DNA of 38,055 bases, taken from contig JBKQVT010000179.1 of the NCBI GenBank assembly GCA_052139835.1, positions 1-38,055 of the forward strand, written 5' to 3'. Shown here piece after piece: positions 34,197 to 38,055 of the stretch. Below the pieces are notes generated by a model. That model was not told where the DNA came from and made no database searches. It was given only the letters and a program-made list of their open reading frames with translations. The DNA is from JBKQVT01 sp052139835 (GTDB taxonomy: Bacteria > Planctomycetota > Planctomycetia > Pirellulales > Thermoguttaceae). The translations under genes were made by a program, and so were the position numbers. Numbering within the stretch: the stretch's first letter is position 1; each line of letters begins with the position of its first letter.

Positions 34197-36077
34197 TTAC
34201 TTCTTCAGTCCCGGCAGTACCGCGGCGGTCGGCTGCCGGGGCGTGTTGTCGTGGACCATGATCCCTTCGTCGCCGACGAAGTAACTGTCGAAATCGGCGA
34301 CGATCAGGTTGTAGGCCATGCCGTTGTAGGACGGATCGATGGGAAGCTTTTCGATGGTCTCGACCGGGGCGGAGCCCGAGAGGGTGTGGAGCCGCGAGCC
34401 GACTTCGAGTTGTTTGGTCATCCGCCAACCTTGGCCGGCCACCCAGAAGGGATGGCTCGGCGTCGCGGTGATCGTATCTGAGCCCGCGCGGATTTTCATC
34501 CGCGACGTGGGTTCCCGGACAGTGACGCCGAGCACGGGCTTATAGGCCAGCTCGCCGGAGTCCGCATCCTGGGCCAGCACGCGGTCGCCGACCTTGACCG
34601 TTTCGATCGCCTGCCGGCCGGTCAGCGTCCATACTTTCGTTCCCGGGGCGAAACAGGAACAGTGAACGATGACCGGGACCGTGCTGTCGGCGTGGTATTC
34701 GGGCTTCGGCGGCGGGTAGTCCGTGGTGTGATCGGTTCCGCCGCTGACATTGTACGATTCGTTGTAATCCTGCCACCACCACGTCCACCATTTCATTGGA
34801 TCGTCTCCCATGTCCAGATCTGTGGTTTGGGAGAGCACGGCCTCAATCCTGACGTTTTGCTGTGCGATCGCCTTATTGGCGCGCCGGACGGCCTCCTGAT
34901 AGGCAGCTTCGCGGGCGGTTACTTGCTGCGATAGCATCGGCACCACTAACGCATACATCATGGACCCCAGCCGCCCCGGCCCCAATAGCCAAGTGGGGTA
35001 GTCCTCCACGACTTCCCCCGAATCAAGCTGAAACAGCAGTTGAAATGTTGTCGAGGACGATTGATTGACCATCGCGCCCTCTTGGAACAACGAATTTCGC
35101 CACACTAGGAAGCCGCCGCGGCCGGCCAGCGGTTGGGCCTGGGTCTCGATCGGCATTTGCAGCCCGGAAAGCAGCAGCGGGGCGTAATGATCCAACGGAT
35201 GCTTCTTCAACGCCTCGATCGCCGCCGCGTGGACGTCCTTCAGATCGCAGAAGACCGCCAGCCGGGCCAGGGACCCGGCCGCGGCTGGGCGCGGATTGCC
35301 GGCCAACATTTCGATCATGGCTAGGAGCATCGCATGATACGCCTCTTTCTCCCGTTTGGCGCCGACCTCCTGCCAGAGGGCCCGTTCCAGGGCGAGCATC
35401 TCAGCCGAGTCGGAAAGCTTGACGAGCTTGTCCCGCACCTCCGCCGGCGGAGCGGTCTGGTGATGCTTCACGGCGTTGCGCCACTGGACCACCAGCGGCC
35501 GCCAGCGATCCACGGCCTTTGCCCACGTCTGCAACTGGCTCTTGACCCGTTGGATCTGCGCCTGCGTCAGCAGCGTCCCGGCGAAGGGCCGCAGCCCGAG
35601 GGCCTTGATCGCTTCGGCATTGTCCGGCTGAAGTTGCAAAACGGTCTGCCAGTGGGCTCGCTCCTCGTCGGCGAGCTTGTTTTTTCTGCACCAGCGGGCC
35701 AAGGCCGCCTGGCTGTCTACGGTCAGGACGCTCCGGTCGCGCAGCTTGCGATATTCGGCCAGCCGCTTGTCTTTGCTCGCGGCCTGCTGCGCCTGGTCGG
35801 GGGTCATCCACCGGCTGTCGATCCACACCTGGCCCAGTTGCCAGTGGGTGGCCGCATCTTCGGGCGATTTCTTCAGGGCCTCCTGCAAGCCCTGGTCCCG
35901 ACGGGCGTTATCGCCGGCGGCCTCATTTTCCAGGGCGGCCTGGACCAGGTCTTGGACGGCCGGATCGACCTGCGGCGCCTTTTTTGCCGGCTCGGCGGAC
36001 CAGGCCAGCAGGGCCGGCAGCGCCAGGCAGAACAACACCCCCCCCAAGAAACGAATCACAAGAGAGTACGGTCGCAT
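34197..36077 (-). CDS. TPR-like protein with C-terminal HINT domain
   Basis: 626 residues. A signal peptide or anchor (about 8-27) leads to a TPR-like region (about 38-160) and a helical middle region (about 180-440) without a named domain. Residues about 473-611 form a HINT (hedgehog/intein) domain of the pretoxin type: CFAPGTKVWTLTGRQAIETV with Cys475 as the first residue, then the TPSHPFWV block (539-546) with its His, and the end block VADFDSYFVGDEGIMVHDN (593-611) with His609 and Asn611. HINT domains can self-cleave. Here only 15 residues follow, so there is no toxin to release. GGGAGG precedes ATG 36077. The conserved 37-bp element lies 43 bases upstream. Confidence 0.88.
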   Translation of the reverse strand: MRPYSLVIRFLGGVLFCLALPALLAWSAEPAKKAPQVDPAVQDLVQAALENEAAGDNARRDQGLQEALKKSPEDAATHWQLGQVWIDSRWMTPDQAQQAASKDKRLAEYRKLRDRSVLTVDSQAALARWCRKNKLADEERAHWQTVLQLQPDNAEAIKALGLRPFAGTLLTQAQIQRVKSQLQTWAKAVDRWRPLVVQWRNAVKHHQTAPPAEVRDKLVKLSDSAEMLALERALWQEVGAKREKEAYHAMLLAMIEMLAGNPRPAAAGSLARLAVFCDLKDVHAAAIEALKKHPLDHYAPLLLSGLQMPIETQAQPLAGRGGFLVWRNSLFQEGAMVNQSSSTTFQLLFQLDSGEVVEDYPTWLLGPGRLGSMMYALVVPMLSQQVTAREAAYQEAVRRANKAIAQQNVRIEAVLSQTTDLDMGDDPMKWWTWWWQDYNESYNVSGGTDHTTDYPPPKPEYHADSTVPVIVHCSCFAPGTKVWTLTGRQAIETVKVGDRVLAQDADSGELAYKPVLGVTVREPTSRMKIRAGSDTITATPSHPFWVAGQGWRMTKQLEVGSRLHTLSGSAPVETIEKLPIDPSYNGMAYNLIVADFDSYFVGDEGIMVHDNTPRQPTAAVLPGLKK

Positions 36078-36119
36078 CGGTTCCTCCCTATCCCCAGTTC
36101 CGAGTGTGGAAAATGATCT

Positions 36120-36156
36120 CTCCTATAATAAGGAACGGGCGCGTTTGACACGTCTT
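36120..36156 (-). promoter_or_regulatory. Conserved upstream element, copy 2
   Basis: Matches 31729-31765 at 33 of 37 positions; on the minus strand it reads GTGTCAAACGCGCCCGTT and then TTATTATAGGAG. It is 43 bases before the HINT gene start, a plausible promoter position. The TATTAT could be a -10 box, with no clear -35. Confidence 0.55.
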
Positions 36157-36187
36157 GGCGGCCGATGGCGCAAATCGTTAAGAGCAA

Positions 36188-36275
36188 AGGTCTTAGGGCT
36201 TAGGTCTTAGGTTTTAGGACCGGACACTGCGTCCCAAGCCCCAAGACCTAAGCCCCAAGACCCAAGCCCTAAAGT
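36188..36275. repeat. Heptamer-like CTTAGG repeat forming an imperfect hairpin
   Basis: Left-hand units of GGTCTTAGG/GGCTTAGG type (36188-36218) face inverted CCTAAGCCC/CCCAAGACC-type units (36233-36273). The two halves can pair imperfectly around a short centre. The element overlaps the 3' end of the ECF gene (stop at 36269). Confidence 0.65.
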
Positions 36276-36889
36276 AATTCCCCCAACTCCCCCCGCAGCC
36301 GGCGGAGGACCCGCGATTTGGCCTTGTAGACCGCCTGGACGCTCATGCCCAAGTCCGCGGCGATGTCGGCCGGCAATTGGCCTTCGATCGCCGCCCGCCA
36401 GAACGCCTCCCAGGTGCGGTTCTCGAATTCGGCACGGACCAGTTGCAAGGCTTGGGGCAAGATCGCGGCGTCAGCCCCGGGCGGGTTTTCAATGCCGGAC
36501 GCCGACGGATGGCCAATACCCAGCATCGCCGCTTGGGCATCGGTGCCACCCTGGGCGGAGGGATGCCCCTGCCGCGCGCGGAAATGATCGGTGACCTTGT
36601 TCCGCGTGATGGTCCGCAGCCAGCCGGTAAAGCTGTCGCCGGGCCGCTGGCGGTGGAAATCCGCGATATGGGCGGCCACCGCGGTGAACACCTCCTGGAC
36701 CACGTCGGGCACGTCCCCGGCCAACACACCCGACCACCGGCACCAGCGATAGACCACCGGGCCGTAGAGATCGACCAGGCGCTGCCAGGCCTCGGGCCGC
36801 CGGGCCTTGAGTCGCTCCAGGAGTGTCGAGGAAATCGAGCTGGGATCGCTACCGGGTACACAGCCCGCTACGGACGAGGCATCTCCCAT
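36269..36889 (-). CDS. ECF RNA polymerase sigma factor, planctomycete type
   Basis: 206 residues. Region 2 (about 20-100) has WQRLVDLYGPVVYRWCR and PDVVQEVFTAVAAHI, then FTGWLRTITRNKVTDHFRAR. Region 4 (about 145-200) has LPADIAADLGMSVQAVYKAK and SRVLRRLRGE. A Gly/Ala-rich linker lies between them. No anti-sigma gene adjoins; instead it heads a minus-strand run containing a Ser/Thr kinase, and some planctomycete ECF factors are linked to such kinases. The conserved 37-bp element upstream of two genes in the run may be its promoter, which is inference. ATG 36889 has a weak ribosome site. Confidence 0.92.
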   Translation of the reverse strand: MGDASSVAGCVPGSDPSSISSTLLERLKARRPEAWQRLVDLYGPVVYRWCRWSGVLAGDVPDVVQEVFTAVAAHIADFHRQRPGDSFTGWLRTITRNKVTDHFRARQGHPSAQGGTDAQAAMLGIGHPSASGIENPPGADAAILPQALQLVRAEFENRTWEAFWRAAIEGQLPADIAADLGMSVQAVYKAKSRVLRRLRGELGELL

Positions 36890-37032
36890 GACTGTCTTTC
36901 GCCGGTCCTGAGGTTCCGCCCGAGGACCCTATTATAGCGTGCGGCGGCGAAGATTGGAAGAAGGGGGAAACTAGGGGTCTTGCTAGGAAAATCTGCGGTG
37001 GGGTGCCCTCCGCGGCGGCGGCTTCTCGGCGG

Positions 37033-37611
37033 TCAGACGCCGCCGGCTTCGACCACAGCGCCCTTGAAGAGGCCGGCGATGACCGCGGCCCCTTGCAGGC
37101 TGGGCTCGATCTCATAGCACAGGTATTCCTGCTCATGTCCCCGAAAGGCACGGCGTATGTCGGCCAGGTGCGCCGCGACCTTTTTCGCGTTCGCGGCGAT
37201 GATCGTGTTGGCCTCGTCGAGCGCCTGCGTGAGTTGATCCGCAAGCGGTGTCTGGGGGGCGTAGACGTTGCCGACGATGAGAAAGGCATGAGGATTGCTT
37301 GCCCGCAACCTGGTCAACAGGTCAAGGTGTTCTTCGGCGAAGCTCGCTAGCCCCTCGTTCAAGTAGCGATGCTGTTCAGCCAGGAGGTCATTCCCTCCGA
37401 TGGTCAGCGTGATCAGGTCGCCGGTGGCCGAGGCGGGGACAGATCGCATGCGGCACATGTCCGCCGCTTGATCGTCGAGCGTCCAGGATTGCCCCAGGCC
37501 CTTGAGCCACCCGTGGAACTGGCTCACCGCGCCACCGCCGCGGACGCCGGTATACAGGTCGATGCTCATGCTGTCGCCGAGCGCGAGGTAAAGTCGCGAT
37601 TCATCGCTCAT
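37033..37611 (-). CDS. SGNH/GDSL-hydrolase-like protein
   Basis: 192 residues with SGNH block I (ALGDSMS, with the nucleophile Ser) and block III (LTIGGNDLL, with Asn for the oxyanion hole). Block V, which normally carries Asp-x-x-His, reads YEIEPSLQGA here, so the catalytic His seems replaced by Glu. The enzyme may be inactive, use another base, or belong to a branch with a different block V. No signal peptide is visible. ATG 37611 has AGGGCGA upstream. Typical activities would be esterase or deacetylase. Confidence 0.78.
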   Translation of the reverse strand: MSDESRLYLALGDSMSIDLYTGVRGGGAVSQFHGWLKGLGQSWTLDDQAADMCRMRSVPASATGDLITLTIGGNDLLAEQHRYLNEGLASFAEEHLDLLTRLRASNPHAFLIVGNVYAPQTPLADQLTQALDEANTIIAANAKKVAAHLADIRRAFRGHEQEYLCYEIEPSLQGAAVIAGLFKGAVVEAGGV

Positions 37612-37961
37612 GGTGATCGCCCTGCATCACTCCGATCCGCACATAGTCCGCCAACAACCCATCCCGAGCTACGCTTGATTTTACCAGGGGTTGGCTGCCG
37701 GAACCACCGGCGGAAGGTTGGGTGCCACTGCTGGCTTGTCCAGCAGTGCCGATGCGTCGCCCCACCACACTGCTGGGCAAGCCAGCAGTGGCACCCGAAA
37801 ACCCGTTTGCCGCCTTTCGCAACAGAAACTAATTCATTGTCGCGCGGCGCCGCACTGGAATTCCGCGCCGCTCTCAACTAATATGGGGGGAGTTGTCGCC
37901 CCGAGCATATCGCGGGGGCGTCCCAAGGGGAAATCCGGGCTTTTGATCCGGGGGTGATGCC
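37612..37961. other. Intergenic region with two-hairpin repeat
   Basis: Lies between the divergent SGNH gene and the gene beginning at 37962. It holds the element at 37722-37794. A GGGGGTG at 37950-37956 serves as ribosome site for the last gene. No clear promoter is seen. Confidence 0.6.
37722..37794. repeat. Two-hairpin palindromic intergenic element, copy 2
   Basis: Outer arms GTGCCAC (37722-37728) and GTGGCAC (37788-37794) enclose hairpins CACTGCTGG/CCAGCAGTG at 37726-37734 with 37740-37748 and again at 37768-37776 with 37782-37790, each with a five-base loop. Same architecture as 4340-4400, but the second hairpin differs in sequence with matching changes on both strands. Confidence 0.87.
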
Positions 37962-38055
37962 ATGGCGTGCATTTCATCGCGGTGGGCTCGGCTGTTGCTG
38001 ATGATGCACGCCCTGCTAGGCGCAGTGCTGCTCGGTGCGGGCCTTAACCTGGCGA
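37962..38055 (+). CDS. Start of an exported or membrane protein (partial)
   Basis: An open frame from ATG 37962 runs off the window end after 31 codons. It is preceded by GGGGGTG at a good ribosome-site distance. The start looks like a signal peptide: SRWAR is followed by a hydrophobic stretch, LLLMMHALLGAVLLGAGL. Function cannot be judged. An overlapping frame from 37956 stops after 14 codons. Confidence 0.6.
   Translation, partial: MACISSRWARLLLMMHALLGAVLLGAGLNLA

Noticed and set aside
36145..36150. Plus-strand TTGACA as a -35 box
   Set aside because: No plus-strand gene follows, and the bases belong to the conserved element in front of a minus-strand gene.

Overview
This is a GC-rich bacterial chromosome segment, most likely from a planctomycete (Planctomycetota, Pirellulales-like). 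The grounds are two copies of a domain I recognise as the planctomycete-associated TIGR03067 type inside a Ser/Thr kinase, several ECF sigma factors with unusual partners, an Lgt carrying a PDZ-like insert, a LRR membrane protein, and many palindromic intergenic repeats. Species cannot be named from the sequence.

Layout. 1-4.3 kb: the tail of an IS30-type transposase, lgt, then an ECF sigma factor with a long anti-sigma-like membrane protein. 4.6-8.2 kb: two small genes, a tRNA-Arg(UCG), then an accessory-looking stretch with an AHH-type nuclease toxin candidate and a DUF1629/Imm11-like immunity candidate. 8.2-10.7 kb: a metallo-beta-lactamase-fold hydrolase and, on the minus strand, a radical SAM/SPASM maturase followed by a 55-residue peptide gene ending in a Cys-x3-Cys-x3-Cys core. 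This is the best candidate for an undescribed system: a small RiPP (modified peptide) locus. 11-16 kb: a TPR-like lipoprotein-sized protein, an HTH protein, a DUF4242-like protein, L-threonine aldolase and a GlcG/HbpS-like protein. 16-21.5 kb: two signalling pairs on the minus strand, a PilZ/double-GGDEF pair with overlapping genes and a FixL/FixJ-like kinase/regulator pair. 21.7-26.6 kb: two small membrane proteins, a fused CoA-dehydratase activase/D-component protein, and a LRR protein.

26.8-36.9 kb: a minus-strand run made of an ECF sigma factor, a TPR protein ending in a HINT (intein-like) domain, a thioredoxin-like/pseudo-peptidase protein, a Gly-rich secreted protein, and a 1206-residue Ser/Thr kinase whose extracytoplasmic part looks like a mosaic of TIGR03067, ExbD/TolR-like, FliF/YscJ-like and SecD-head-like pieces. 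Two of these genes share a 37-bp upstream element (33/37 identical), so they may be co-regulated, perhaps by the ECF factor. The window ends with an SGNH hydrolase-like gene, a two-hairpin repeat, and the first 31 codons of a gene with a signal peptide.

Intergenic DNA is rich in structured repeats: two-hairpin elements (4340-4400, 37722-37794), a 32-bp-arm hairpin (9089-9171), tandem 17-bp palindromes (31845-31910, 34018-34150) and degenerate copies of others.
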